Source: Dongia mobilis
GTDB lineage: Bacteria > Pseudomonadota > Alphaproteobacteria > Dongiales > Dongiaceae
Direction: 5' to 3'
Length of the DNA: 44,024 bases
NCBI RefSeq assembly: GCF_945906275.1
Contig: NZ_CAMDRA010000006.1
Span: 1 to 44,024 of the forward strand
This document shows positions 1 to 8,001 of the stretch, piece by piece; the first letter of the stretch is position 1, and each line of letters starts with the position of its first letter. The position numbers and the translations under genes are program-made. The notes beneath the pieces are model-generated. The model saw nothing but the letters and a program-made list of their open reading frames with translations. It was not told the DNA's origin and did not search any database.

Positions 1-503
1 GTCTTGACCGTGTTCTCCGGCAGATCCAGGACCTCGGCGATCTCCTGGACCGAGAACTCCTGATAGTAGGCCAATTGCAGGATCTCGCGGTGATCCAGGG
101 ACAACCGGTCGATCAGGCTGATCAACAGCCGCGACATGCCGCGGTCCGAGGCCTGGACATCTGGTGCCGGCGCGCCGTCTTCGATGTTGGCGGCGACTTC
201 CTCGTCCAAGGCCACTTCGCGCATGCGGCGGAGGCGACTGACGGCCTTGTGGTGGCCGATCGAAAACAGCCAGGTCGTGACCGACGATTTTCCCTCGAAC
301 CGCCCGGCCTGGCGCCAGACGTCCAGCATGGTCTCGCTCAGGACCTCTTCAGCCATTTCGCGATCCCGGACAAGCTTGACCAGGAAGGCGAAAAGCGCGC
401 GATTGTGCCGCTGATAGAACTCAGTAAAGGCGGCCTTGTCGCCCTTGGCAATACCGTCCAGGAGCTTTCCGTCGGGAATCACGTTGCCCGCGTCCAGTCT
501 CAT
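1..503 (-). CDS. RNA polymerase ECF-type sigma factor (3' end off window)
   Basis: Absent from the ORF track because its stop lies outside the window; read from the reverse complement. The frame starts MRLDAGNVIPDGKLLDG and runs open to base 1. Sigma region 2 is visible (AFTEFYQRHNRALFAFLVKL, then a DVWRQAGRFEG-type stretch and TWLFSIGHHKAV). Region 4 follows (DHREILQLAYYQEFSVQEIA, then EVLDLPENTVKT), a typical helix-turn-helix for -35 recognition. The order and about 167 visible residues fit a group 4 sigma-70 factor, which directs RNA polymerase to a small stress or envelope regulon. The ATG at 503 is the first good start in frame; a GTG about 20 codons upstream is possible. No anti-sigma gene is visible because the downstream side is outside the window. 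The family call is firm; the regulon is unknown. Confidence 0.88.
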   Translation of the reverse strand, partial: MRLDAGNVIPDGKLLDGIAKGDKAAFTEFYQRHNRALFAFLVKLVRDREMAEEVLSETMLDVWRQAGRFEGKSSVTTWLFSIGHHKAVSRLRRMREVALDEEVAANIEDGAPAPDVQASDRGMSRLLISLIDRLSLDHREILQLAYYQEFSVQEIAEVLDLPENTVK

Positions 504-766
504 GCTGCATCTGCCATCTTGTACAATCTGTCGCTCGATCACATCATCGGGTTCAAGAAAATGTCGTCTGAATGACGTTGTTTTGGCGGCCCATTTCAGC
601 CATCCCGATCCGTGCGCGTGCGGCGTCGGGTCCCCAGCCTGGGCCGGCGGCAGGGTAATCTGGTCTACCCGGCTTGTATAGGCTGCTTGCCAGGGCCGGC
701 CGCCTGGGATAAGCGGGTCAACAGCTTGAATTTTGCTCAATTGCCACCCTGGGCGGAGAATTCGGT

Positions 767-1738
767 ATGGGACGTGTTGTTGATTGTGCGGTCTACGAGG
801 CCGGGCGCCGGGTCGGCAGCCTCGACATCAACGATCCCGAACAGATGCGGATCGAACCGGGCCGTGTGATCTGGATCGGCCTTTACGAGCCCAGCCAGGA
901 TGAACTGGCCAAGCTGCAGGGTTATTTCGGTCTGCATGAACTGGCAATCGAGGACGCCTATCGCGCTCATCAGCGGCCCAAGCTTGAGGTCTATGGCGAG
1001 ACCCTGTTCGTGGTGATGAAGACGGCGCAGCTGGAAGGCTCGCATGTTGCCATGGGCGAGACCAGCTTCTTCATCGGCCGCGGCTACGTGATCACCGTGC
1101 GGCATGGCCCGTCAACCAGCTATACCGAGGTGCGCGCTCGCTGCGAACACACGCCGGAGCGATTCAAGAAAGGCGAGGACTTCATCCTCTATGCACTGAT
1201 GGACTTCATCGTCGATCGCTATTTCCCGATCGTGGACAGCATCGAGGACGATATCGAGAAGCTGGAGGAGGCGGTGCTTGACGGCAAGAGCACGCTCGAT
1301 GTCCTTGAGGAGATCGTGGTGCTGCGCCGTGACCTGCTGCACCTTCGCCATGCAGTGGCGCCGCTGCCGGAAATCTGCCAGCGTCTGATGCGCTACGATA
1401 TGGCGCTCATTGATCGCAATACGCATCCATACTTTCGCGATGTGTTCGATCACAGCACGATCCTGCTCGACCGCATCGAGAATCTGCGCGAATTGATCAA
1501 GACAGTGGTCGATACCAAGATGCTGATGAGCGCCATGAAGCAGAACGAGGTCATGCGGCAATTGGCGGCCTGGGCTGCCATGCTGGCGGTTCCCACGGCC
1601 GTCGCCGGCATCTATGGCATGAACTTCGAGCACATGCCGGAATTGACCTGGAAATACGGCTATTTCAGCGTGCTTGGGCTGGTCTTCGCCATTTGTGGAT
1701 TGCTGTTCTGGCGCTTCAAGCGGTCCGGCTGGCTTTAG
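767..1738 (+). CDS. corA: CorA-family magnesium/divalent cation transporter
   Basis: 323 aa, the usual CorA length. The long N-terminal cytoplasmic part is acidic and helical (for example IVDSIEDDIEKLEEAVLDGK). The C-terminus has two membrane helices, with the CorA pore signature YGMN right after the first one (GIYGMNFEHMPEL), then a second helix and a basic tail (FKRSGWL). CorA proteins form pentameric Mg2+ channels in the inner membrane. The ATG at 767 has a GGCGGAGAA Shine-Dalgarno stretch just upstream. The 263 nt between this gene and the divergent sigma factor hold no convincing ORF. The stop overlaps the convergent pspF stop by a few bases, leaving no room for a conventional terminator. 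Confidence 0.93.
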   Translation: MGRVVDCAVYEAGRRVGSLDINDPEQMRIEPGRVIWIGLYEPSQDELAKLQGYFGLHELAIEDAYRAHQRPKLEVYGETLFVVMKTAQLEGSHVAMGETSFFIGRGYVITVRHGPSTSYTEVRARCEHTPERFKKGEDFILYALMDFIVDRYFPIVDSIEDDIEKLEEAVLDGKSTLDVLEEIVVLRRDLLHLRHAVAPLPEICQRLMRYDMALIDRNTHPYFRDVFDHSTILLDRIENLRELIKTVVDTKMLMSAMKQNEVMRQLAAWAAMLAVPTAVAGIYGMNFEHMPELTWKYGYFSVLGLVFAICGLLFWRFKRSGWL

Positions 1739-2730
1739 CTGATCCGGTATTTCTTCAGCAGCCGCCGGAACTGGTGGTAGCTGAGGTCGAGCAGTTGCGC
1801 GGCCTCGGTCTGGCTGCCGCCAGCTGCTTGCAGCGCACGGCGCAGCAGCCCGGTCTCGAAAACAGCCACCGATCTGGCGAACTCTGCCGGCGGCGCGCTC
1901 ACTGGCTTTTCCGATATCTGCCGGCCCAGGCGCCAGGGACTCTCGAAGGGATCGATATGGATGGCGGTGATCGGCTGCTCGGTCGGTCCGGCGCGATAGA
2001 CCGAGCGCTCGATCACATTGCGCAGCTCGCGCACATTGCCCGGCCATGAATGTGCCAGCAGAGCGTCGCGGCAGTCCGCCGTGAAGCCGGGAAAGAGCGG
2101 GTGACCGAGGGTCTTCGCCATGCGGATGCCAAAGGCATCGCTGAGGTCAAGAATGTCGGACGGCCGCGCCCGCAAGGGCGGCAGGGTCACGACATCGAAG
2201 GCCAGGCGATCGAGCAGATCGGCACGGAACTCGCCCTTGGCGGCTAAGTCCGGCAGATCGACATTGGTGGCAGCCACCACGCGGACATCGACCTTCAGGG
2301 TCAGCTCGCCGCCAACTCGCTCGAACTCGCCATATTCGATCACGCGCAGGATCTGCTCCTGGAGGCGCGCCGAGGCGGTGGCGATTTCATCAAGGAACAG
2401 GGTGCCGCCATCGGCTCGCTCGAAGCGGCCGCGACGCCTGGTGCGCGCCCCGGTGAAGGCGCCGGCCTCATGGCCGAACAGCTCACTTTCCAGCAGGGTC
2501 TCGCTCAGCGCCGCGCAGTTCACTTTGGTAAAGGGGCCGCCCCATCTGGGCGAGAGGAAGTGCAGACGCTCCGCAAACAGCTCCTTGCCGGTGCCGCGCT
2601 CGCCGATGACCAGAGCCGGGCGGTCGAGCTGGGCCAGCCGCGAGACATGCTCCAGCGCCTCGAGAAAGGCCGGGTCCGAGCCCAGCAAGGCGGTTGGCTC
2701 GTTCGATTGGTTTGTCGATATGGTTTCCAT
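1735..2730 (-). CDS. pspF: PspF, sigma-54-dependent activator of the phage shock operon
   Basis: About 331 aa. It is a single AAA+ domain plus a C-terminal DNA-binding helix, with no receiver or GAF domain in front, as in PspF. Visible motifs are Walker A GERGTGKE, the sigma-54 contact loop GAFTGA, Walker B GGTLFLDEI, the arginine-rich sensor region LRARPSDI and WPGNVRELRNVIERS. The Fis-like helix-turn-helix at the end reads GGSQTEAAQLLDLSYHQFRRL. It opens sigma-54 polymerase complexes at psp promoters and is normally held inactive by PspA. The track starts at a TTG (2748); the ATG at 2730 (METISTN) is preferred, although neither has a strong Shine-Dalgarno. It is divergent from the psp operon, as in other bacteria. 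Confidence 0.93.
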   Translation of the reverse strand: METISTNQSNEPTALLGSDPAFLEALEHVSRLAQLDRPALVIGERGTGKELFAERLHFLSPRWGGPFTKVNCAALSETLLESELFGHEAGAFTGARTRRRGRFERADGGTLFLDEIATASARLQEQILRVIEYGEFERVGGELTLKVDVRVVAATNVDLPDLAAKGEFRADLLDRLAFDVVTLPPLRARPSDILDLSDAFGIRMAKTLGHPLFPGFTADCRDALLAHSWPGNVRELRNVIERSVYRAGPTEQPITAIHIDPFESPWRLGRQISEKPVSAPPAEFARSVAVFETGLLRRALQAAGGSQTEAAQLLDLSYHQFRRLLKKYRIS

Positions 2731-2764
2731 TGTTAAAAAAATAGACAATAATGGCGATAAAGGA

Positions 2765-2779
2765 TAGCGATAATCGCTA
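2765..2779. promoter_or_regulatory. Perfect palindrome, candidate PspF upstream activator site
   Basis: TAGCGATAATCGCTA is a perfect 7+1+7 palindrome in the pspF-psp intergenic region. Its centre is about 60 nt upstream of the -24 element of the sigma-54 promoter, so about 85 nt upstream of the expected start site. That is the range where PspF binds in enterobacteria. A second GCGATAA lies just to its left. The binding role is inferred from position only. Confidence 0.5.
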
Positions 2780-2829
2780 ATATTCGTGCTGTCTATTGAC
2801 TAACTAATTGAAATATAATGAATCATCAC

Positions 2830-2846
2830 TTGGCACAGCGTTTGCC
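2830..2846 (+). promoter_or_regulatory. Sigma-54 promoter of the psp operon
   Basis: TTGGCACAGCGTTTGC matches the sigma-54 consensus TGGCAC-N5-TTGC. The invariant GG (2832-2833) and GC (2844-2845) are separated by exactly 10 nt, giving the required -24/-12 spacing. It points toward the 50-aa ORF and pspA and lies between them and the divergent gene for the sigma-54 activator PspF. Transcription should start near 2857. Confidence 0.88.
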
Positions 2847-2881
2847 CTGAGAGGTGGGTAATTCGACCTCAGGAGCTTGCC

Positions 2882-3034
2882 ATGACAGACGATTCTGATC
2901 CCCTCTTTCGCCGCGGCCTGGCCGCCGACCTCGACCGGGCGGTGGATTGGGCCAAGGCCTTTCTCAGCACCCGGAAGGCGTCCGACTGGGCTTTCTTCGC
3001 CTGCGGCATCGCCATCGGGCATTTCCTATTCTAA
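2882..3034 (+). CDS. Unnamed 50-aa protein, first ORF after the psp sigma-54 promoter
   Basis: Too short for the ORF track. An ATG follows AGGAG at 8-nt spacing, and 50 codons run to TAA. The N-terminal part is charged and amphipathic (DPLFRRGLAADLDRAVDWAK). The C-terminal stretch is hydrophobic (WAFFACGIAIGHFLF) and could lie in or on the membrane. It is about 25 nt from the predicted transcription start and 49 nt upstream of pspA, so it must be co-transcribed with pspABC. It does not look like PspB, PspC or the enterobacterial PspD as I remember them. The clean ribosome-binding site and operon position make a real gene likely. A role in membrane-stress sensing or PspA recruitment would be a guess. 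Confidence 0.7.
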   Translation: MTDDSDPLFRRGLAADLDRAVDWAKAFLSTRKASDWAFFACGIAIGHFLF

Positions 3035-3083
3035 CCCGCATTTCTTACCGTCTTTGACTTGATCACCTTGAAAGGACTGCCAA

Positions 3084-3755
3084 ATGGGCATTTTTTCGCG
3101 CCTCAGTGACATCGTGAACGCCAATCTCAATTCGCTTCTGGACCTGGCGGAAGACCCGGAAAAGATGGCCAAGCTCATGATCCAGGAGATGGAGGACACG
3201 CTGGTCGAGGTGCGCTCGGCCGCCGTGAAGAACATCTCGGAAAAGAAGGAAATCCAGCGGCGGCTTGACCAGCTGGCCGCGGCCGAGGCCGATTGGGCCC
3301 AGAAGGCGGAGTTCGCCATCAGCAAGGGTCGCGACGACCTTGCCAAGGGCGCCCTACTGGCCAAGCGGAAGCTGGCGGAAAGCGCCGACGCCCTGCGCGG
3401 TGAGCTCAAGGCGGTCGACGAGGCCCTGGCGCGCCATGACGAGGATCTCGCCCGCCTGCAATCCAAGCTTCAGGAGGCCAAGGCCAAGCAGAAAGCGCTC
3501 CTCATCCGCCTCAACGCGGCCCAGAAGCGCGTGCAGGTACGCCGGACCCGGGCCGATGGCCGGGTCGACGACGCCTTGGCGCGCTATGACACCCTCCATC
3601 GCAAGATCGACGAGCTTGAAGGTCGGGCCGAGGTTTACGATATGGGTCAGGCAAAGACACTGGAGCAGGAGTTTGCCAGCCTTGAAGCAGAGACCGGCCT
3701 TGATGCAGAGTTGGACGCGCTGAAGGAAAAGCTCCGCGCCGAGCACAAGGCCTGA
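3084..3755 (+). CDS. pspA: PspA, phage shock protein A (ESCRT-III-like membrane repair protein)
   Basis: 223 aa, the usual PspA/IM30 size. It opens with the family's start MGIFSRLSDIVNANLNSLLD, an amphipathic membrane-binding helix. Next comes the typical DPEKMAKLMIQEMEDTLVEV segment and a long coiled coil rich in Lys, Glu and Ala up to about residue 185. PspA binds stressed inner membrane as oligomers and, when free, inhibits PspF. The ATG has GAAAGGA upstream. It is followed by pspB and pspC on the same strand, all downstream of the sigma-54 promoter, so expression should depend on PspF. Confidence 0.96.
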   Translation: MGIFSRLSDIVNANLNSLLDLAEDPEKMAKLMIQEMEDTLVEVRSAAVKNISEKKEIQRRLDQLAAAEADWAQKAEFAISKGRDDLAKGALLAKRKLAESADALRGELKAVDEALARHDEDLARLQSKLQEAKAKQKALLIRLNAAQKRVQVRRTRADGRVDDALARYDTLHRKIDELEGRAEVYDMGQAKTLEQEFASLEAETGLDAELDALKEKLRAEHKA

Positions 3756-3814
3756 ACCCATGTTCTGGCTGAGCACCGTCGCTTCAACTGCCCAACCTCC
3801 CAAAGGGATCGCCG

Positions 3815-4051
3815 ATGAGTTTGCTTCAATTCCTCTCCGTTCCTGCGATCCTGTTCATGGTCATCGTGGCGCCGCTGTGGCTGATCTTCCACTACAAGAC
3901 GATGTGGAAGAACCAGAAGCAGCAGGGGCCCGCTGATCAGAAGGCGGTTAAGGAAATGTGGGATGTGGCGGTGCGATTGGAAGATCGTGTCGCCAATCTG
4001 GAAAAACTGCTCGACGCCGAAGCGCCGGGCTGGCGGGAGACGAAGAAATGA
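3815..4051 (+). CDS. pspB: PspB, phage shock inner-membrane protein
   Basis: 78 aa. One N-terminal membrane helix (LSVPAILFMVIVAPLWLIF) is followed by a short basic stretch (HYKTMWKNQKQQG) and a cytoplasmic helical part with a leucine-zipper look (LEDRVANLEKLLDAEAPGW). Size and plan match PspB, which with PspC senses envelope stress and draws PspA away from PspF. Its TGA overlaps the pspC ATG (ATGA), a sign of translational coupling. Confidence 0.93.
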   Translation: MSLLQFLSVPAILFMVIVAPLWLIFHYKTMWKNQKQQGPADQKAVKEMWDVAVRLEDRVANLEKLLDAEAPGWRETKK

Positions 4052-4497
4052 ACAGCGATTATTGGCGCGATCCAGCGTGGAATAGCAACGGCGGTGATCG
4101 CCCACCCTTCTGGGGCTATCAGGGGTTGCGCCGCTATCCCGAGCATGGACGCGTGAGTGGCGTCTGCGCGGGTATCGCGCAGCATTGGGGCATCAAAGTG
4201 AAATGGGTTCGCTTTGCGGCGATCCTGGCACTCATCTTCTTCACTATGCCCACGCTTATCTGCTATGGGCTTGCGACTCTGTTCTTGAAGTTGGCCGAGC
4301 CGGAGCCGGTGCAGCCTGCGGAGAGAGCGTCCGAGAAGGATAGTTGGGCGACCGGCGACCTTCCGCCGGATCTCAGCTTCCCCAACCTGCGCCGCAAGTT
4401 CCGCGAACTTGAGGAGCGGGCCGGCGCCATGGAGACGCAAGTCACCTCGCAGGAGTTTCATCTGCGGCGCGACTTCAGGCGAATGGGCGAGGCCTAA
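4048..4497 (+). CDS. pspC: PspC, phage shock membrane sensor
   Basis: 149 aa from the ATG at 4048; the track's longer ORF from 3958 reads into pspB. The PspC domain is clear: GLRRYPEHGRVSGVCAGIAQ, then a hydrophobic segment FAAILALIFFTMPTLICYGL crossing the membrane. A cytoplasmic tail ends in LRRKFRELEERAGAMETQV, a likely coiled coil. It works with PspB to signal membrane stress to PspA and PspF. It is the last gene of the operon; its TAA overlaps the convergent DUF1491 stop by 4 nt. Confidence 0.94.
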   Translation: MNSDYWRDPAWNSNGGDRPPFWGYQGLRRYPEHGRVSGVCAGIAQHWGIKVKWVRFAAILALIFFTMPTLICYGLATLFLKLAEPEPVQPAERASEKDSWATGDLPPDLSFPNLRRKFRELEERAGAMETQVTSQEFHLRRDFRRMGEA

Positions 4498-4829
4498 AGA
4501 ATCTTCCCCGGAAACGGATTGCGACCAGCGCGATCTTCGATCTCGACCACCCAGAGGTCGGGATCGCGCTGGACCGACCGCGCGATATAGGCATCGGCTT
4601 CCACTTCGGTGAGCAGCGCACCGCCTTGCACCGGCAACCAGGCGATCTCGCCATCCTCGTCCCGGGTCTGCGTCAGTAGCCGGCAGCCTGGACCCAGCAG
4701 ATTGAGCTTCACCAGGATGGCGCCGCCCCAGGCGTCACCCTTATGTGCGACCACGGCGGTGAGGCCGAGCGAAAAACACAGCCGCACATGGCCCTGGACG
4801 AACAGCTCGGTCGAGAGGCCATCGCTCAC
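4494..4829 (-). CDS. DUF1491 family protein
   Basis: 111 aa, recognised as the alphaproteobacterial DUF1491 family by overall pattern: FVQGHVRLCFSLGL near the start, GGAILVKLNLLGPGCRLLTQ, then DEDGEIAWLPV and a final RDPDLWVVEIEDRAGRNPF. The function is unknown. It starts with GTG at 4829, overlapping the TGA of the ThDP enzyme gene (GTGA), so it is probably translated from the same message. The family is often found singly, so the coupling here may just reflect compact packing. Confidence 0.8.
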   Translation of the reverse strand: MSDGLSTELFVQGHVRLCFSLGLTAVVAHKGDAWGGAILVKLNLLGPGCRLLTQTRDEDGEIAWLPVQGGALLTEVEADAYIARSVQRDPDLWVVEIEDRAGRNPFPGKIL

Positions 4830-6514
4830 GCCTTCTGTGCCTTGAGGGCCGCCTCGCGCAGATCTGTGAGCGAATCCTTGGGCGTGATCGCTTCCGGATC
4901 GAGACGGAGTTCGAGGAGCGCCGGCTTGCCGGCCGCCAGTGCCCGTTCGAAGGCTGGCGCGAATTGCTCTGTCGTCTCGACCAGTTCGGCGTGGGCGCCA
5001 TAGGCCTTGCCCAATGCGACGAAGTCCGGATTATGCAGTTCGGTGCCGCTGACGCGACCGGGATAGGTCTTTTCCTGGTGCATGCGGATGGTGCCGTACA
5101 TGCCGTTATTGACGACCAGGAAAACCGCATTGGCACCGTACTGCACGGCAGTTGCCAGCTCCTGGCCGTTCATCATGAAGCAGCCATCGCCATTGAATGA
5201 AACGACGATGCGGTCGGGTGCGGCGAGCTTCGCCGCGACCGCGGCCGGCACGCCATAGCCCATCGACCCGTTGGTGGGGCCAAGCTGCGTGCGGTATTTG
5301 CGATACTGATAGAAGCGATGGCTCCAGGTTGCGTAATTGCCGGCGCCGTTGGTGAGGATGGCATCGGCCGGCAAACGCTGGCGCAGCCAGGCCATGATGT
5401 CGCCCATCTGCAGGGAGCCCGGAATGGTACCGTGCTTGATGTTGTCGAGATAGTCGCTGCGCGCAGCAGCGGTCCAGCCGTCCCAGGCCTTGTGATCGAC
5501 CGGGTTCATCTTGCGGGCAGCGCGGGCAAAGGCAGCCATGCCGCTGTTGATCGGCAAGGCCGCCTGATAGACGCGGCCCAGTTCCTCGGCGCTGGCATGG
5601 ACATGGACCAGCTTCTGTGCCGGCATCGGAATATCGATCAGCGTATAGCCGGACGTGGTCATTTCACCGAGGCGCGCACCGATGGCGATGAGCAGGTCAC
5701 TTTCCTTGATGCGCTGGGCGAGCTTCGGATTGATTCCGATGCCGACATCACCGACATAATTGGGCAAGGTATTGTCGTAGAGATCCTGGCAGCGGAAGGC
5801 GCAGCCGGTGGGCAGATTGTTGGCTTCGGCAAAGACGCGGAAGTCAGCCACTGCCTCGGCATCCCAGCCGCCGCCGCCCAGGATGACGAGCGGCCGCTGC
5901 GCCTTCGCCAGCATGTTGCGGAAGTTCGCCATGTCTTCGTCGCCGGGATGGGCCCGGCTCACCTTGAAATGATCGGCATCGCCAACTTCGACCGTGTCGG
6001 TCAGCATGTCTTCCGGCAGGGCCAGCACGACCGGGCCGGGCCGGCCATTGACGGCGCGGTGGAAAGCCTGGCTTACCAGCTCCGGAATGCGGCGGGCATC
6101 GTCGATCTCCGCCACCCATTTCACCATCGGGCCGTACATGCGACGGAAATCGATTTCCTGGAACGCCTCGCGCTCGACCTGATCGCGGGCCACCTGGCCG
6201 ATGAACAGGATCATCGGCGTCGAATCCTGAAACGCGGTATGGACACCGACCGAGGCGTTGGTGGCGCCTGGCCCGCGCGTCACGAAACAGATGCCGGGCT
6301 TGCCGGTGAGCTTGCCATAGGCGTCGGCCATGTAGGCGGCGCCACCTTCCTGGCGGCAGACGATCAGCTTGATCTTGTCCTTGGAATCATGAAGCGCATC
6401 GAGGGCGGCGAGATAGCTTTCGCCGGGCACGCAGAAGGCCATCTCCACGCCATGCTGGATCAAGGCGTCGATCAGGATTCGACCGCCATTGCGTGGCTTT
6501 ACATTCTTGGTCAT
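4826..6514 (-). CDS. Thiamine diphosphate-dependent enzyme, acetolactate synthase-like
   Basis: 562 aa from the ATG at 6514; the track's start at 6610 overlaps the amidase end and adds an unrelated leader. All three domains of the IlvB-type ThDP family are present. The N-terminal domain carries the catalytic glutamate (CRQEGGAAYMADAYG, near residue 56) and RGPGATNA. A central domain follows (RPLVILGGGGWDAEA). The C-terminal domain has the ThDP/Mg motif FNGDGCFMMN ending in VVNNGMYG. Such enzymes carboligate or decarboxylate 2-keto acids. No small regulatory IlvH-like subunit is nearby, so branched-chain synthesis is unlikely. Position downstream of an ABC transporter and an amidase suggests a catabolic role on an unknown keto acid. 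Confidence 0.88.
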   Translation of the reverse strand: MTKNVKPRNGGRILIDALIQHGVEMAFCVPGESYLAALDALHDSKDKIKLIVCRQEGGAAYMADAYGKLTGKPGICFVTRGPGATNASVGVHTAFQDSTPMILFIGQVARDQVEREAFQEIDFRRMYGPMVKWVAEIDDARRIPELVSQAFHRAVNGRPGPVVLALPEDMLTDTVEVGDADHFKVSRAHPGDEDMANFRNMLAKAQRPLVILGGGGWDAEAVADFRVFAEANNLPTGCAFRCQDLYDNTLPNYVGDVGIGINPKLAQRIKESDLLIAIGARLGEMTTSGYTLIDIPMPAQKLVHVHASAEELGRVYQAALPINSGMAAFARAARKMNPVDHKAWDGWTAAARSDYLDNIKHGTIPGSLQMGDIMAWLRQRLPADAILTNGAGNYATWSHRFYQYRKYRTQLGPTNGSMGYGVPAAVAAKLAAPDRIVVSFNGDGCFMMNGQELATAVQYGANAVFLVVNNGMYGTIRMHQEKTYPGRVSGTELHNPDFVALGKAYGAHAELVETTEQFAPAFERALAAGKPALLELRLDPEAITPKDSLTDLREAALKAQKA

Positions 6515-6570
6515 CGGGGCACCCAGGATAGCTGCGGATTGAAGGAAAAGCGGGCTAGGGCTAGCGCCTT

Positions 6571-8001
6571 TTACGCCTGCTTGGCAAGTGGGGGTCGCTT
6601 GTCCACCCATGGCTGGAGCTTTTCCAGGGCGGCCCCCAGGCCGAGGACGCCCCGGTCATCGTGCCGGCGGCCGATGATCTGCAGGCCGATGGGCAGATTG
6701 TCGCTGGTGAAGCCGGCCGGAACGGACAGGGCCGGGCAGGGGCTGACGAAGTTCCAGACCGAGGTGAAATCGAGGGCGTCGTAGCGGCCCTGGTCATCCA
6801 GTTTCCAATATTCCGTGTCGCTGCGGCCGACCCGGGCCGCCGGCTGGCACATGGTGCCGGTGAGGATCGCCTCGTTGCGGGCGAGGATCGGTTGCAGCTC
6901 ACCCCACATGCGGGTACGCACGACCTCGATCTTCTTGAACTCGACCGCGTTCATGGCAAAGCCGGCATCCATGAGGCGAACGACATTGGGATCCATCTTG
7001 GCGCGGTAGTCCTTCAGGACATGGCCGAAGAACGTCGCGAGGTAGACACCCCAATGCTGACTCCAAAGGTCATCCTCATCCTTGCCCCAGGGCAGCGAGA
7101 CTTCCTCGATAATGGCGCCTTGGCTGGCAAAGAGATCGGCGGCGCGCCGGACGGCCGCTTCGACCTCGGGATGCCAGACATGGTGGCCGACGTTGAGGAG
7201 CAAGGCGAGACGGCGCCCCTTGAGGTCGCATGGCAGTGGCGCCATGAAATCGAGAGGGGAGGTGAGCGACTGGATGTCACGCTCATCAGGCCCCTGGGTG
7301 ATCTCCATGAACAGGCAGGCATCGGCGATGGTGCGGGCAAGCGGACCGAAATGCGAGATCTGATCGAACTGGCTGGGCAGGATGGTGAAGGGAATGCGAC
7401 CAAAGCTCGGTTTCAGGCCGACGATGCCGCAGAAGCTGGCCGGAATGCGCACCGAGCCGCCCATGTCCGACCCTTCGGCAAACGGCACGCAGCCGCTGGC
7501 GACCGCGGCGCCTGATCCGCCCGACGAGCCACCGGCGGTGCGCTCCAGGTTCCATGGATTGCGCGTGATGCCCCAGAGCGGGCTCTCGGTAAAGCTCGAA
7601 TAGGCGAATTCCGGCGTCGTCGTCTTGCCGATGAGAATGCCGCCGGCCTTGGCCAGCGCTTCGGCGATCGGCGCGTCATGGTCCGGGACCCAATGTTCAT
7701 AGGCATAGGAGCCAAGCGTCGTGCGCTTGCCCTTGGTGGGCGTCAGATCCTTCAGCGCGTAGGGCACACCATGCAGCGGCCCGCGGAATGTGCCGGCCTT
7801 GGCCTCGGCCTCCATCACCCTGGCCATCGCCAGGGCCTCTTCGGCATAGACGAAGCAGAAGCAGTTGAGGATCGGATTGACCTCGGCGATGCGGGCCAGC
7901 GCGTTGGTCACGAGTGTGACCGGTGACAAGGTGCCGGCGCGAATCCGGGCGGCGAGGTCGGTGGCGGGGGTAAAGCAGAGATCGAGGTCAGTCACGATCA
8001 A
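6571..8001 (-). CDS. Amidase (amidase-signature family)
   Basis: 476 aa. The Ser-cisSer-Lys triad is visible: Lys in YALKDL (near residue 84), the Gly/Ser-rich signature TAGGSSGGSGAAVA (cis-Ser near 160) and the nucleophile in SDMGGSVRIPA (near 183). It hydrolyses C-N amide bonds in the cytoplasm; the substrate cannot be read from sequence. GatA is unlikely because no gatB or gatC is present. Its ATG overlaps the stop of the upstream permease gene (ATGA) and the ThDP enzyme gene follows after 56 nt. It is therefore likely to act on the compound imported by, or linked to, this ABC transporter. Confidence 0.9.
   Translation of the reverse strand: MIVTDLDLCFTPATDLAARIRAGTLSPVTLVTNALARIAEVNPILNCFCFVYAEEALAMARVMEAEAKAGTFRGPLHGVPYALKDLTPTKGKRTTLGSYAYEHWVPDHDAPIAEALAKAGGILIGKTTTPEFAYSSFTESPLWGITRNPWNLERTAGGSSGGSGAAVASGCVPFAEGSDMGGSVRIPASFCGIVGLKPSFGRIPFTILPSQFDQISHFGPLARTIADACLFMEITQGPDERDIQSLTSPLDFMAPLPCDLKGRRLALLLNVGHHVWHPEVEAAVRRAADLFASQGAIIEEVSLPWGKDEDDLWSQHWGVYLATFFGHVLKDYRAKMDPNVVRLMDAGFAMNAVEFKKIEVVRTRMWGELQPILARNEAILTGTMCQPAARVGRSDTEYWKLDDQGRYDALDFTSVWNFVSPCPALSVPAGFTSDNLPIGLQIIGRRHDDRGVLGLGAALEKLQPWVDKRPPLAKQA

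Noticed and set aside
75-575. 166-aa plus-strand ORF
   Set aside because: It lies antisense to the sigma factor gene, whose region 2 and region 4 motifs are clear on the other strand.
3958-4497. Long 179-aa version of PspC
   Set aside because: Its first 30 residues overlap pspB in another frame and lack PspC features; the ATGA-coupled start at 4048 fits the family.
5318-6784. 488-aa plus-strand ORF
   Set aside because: Antisense shadow of the ThDP enzyme and amidase genes; high GC keeps the opposite strand open.
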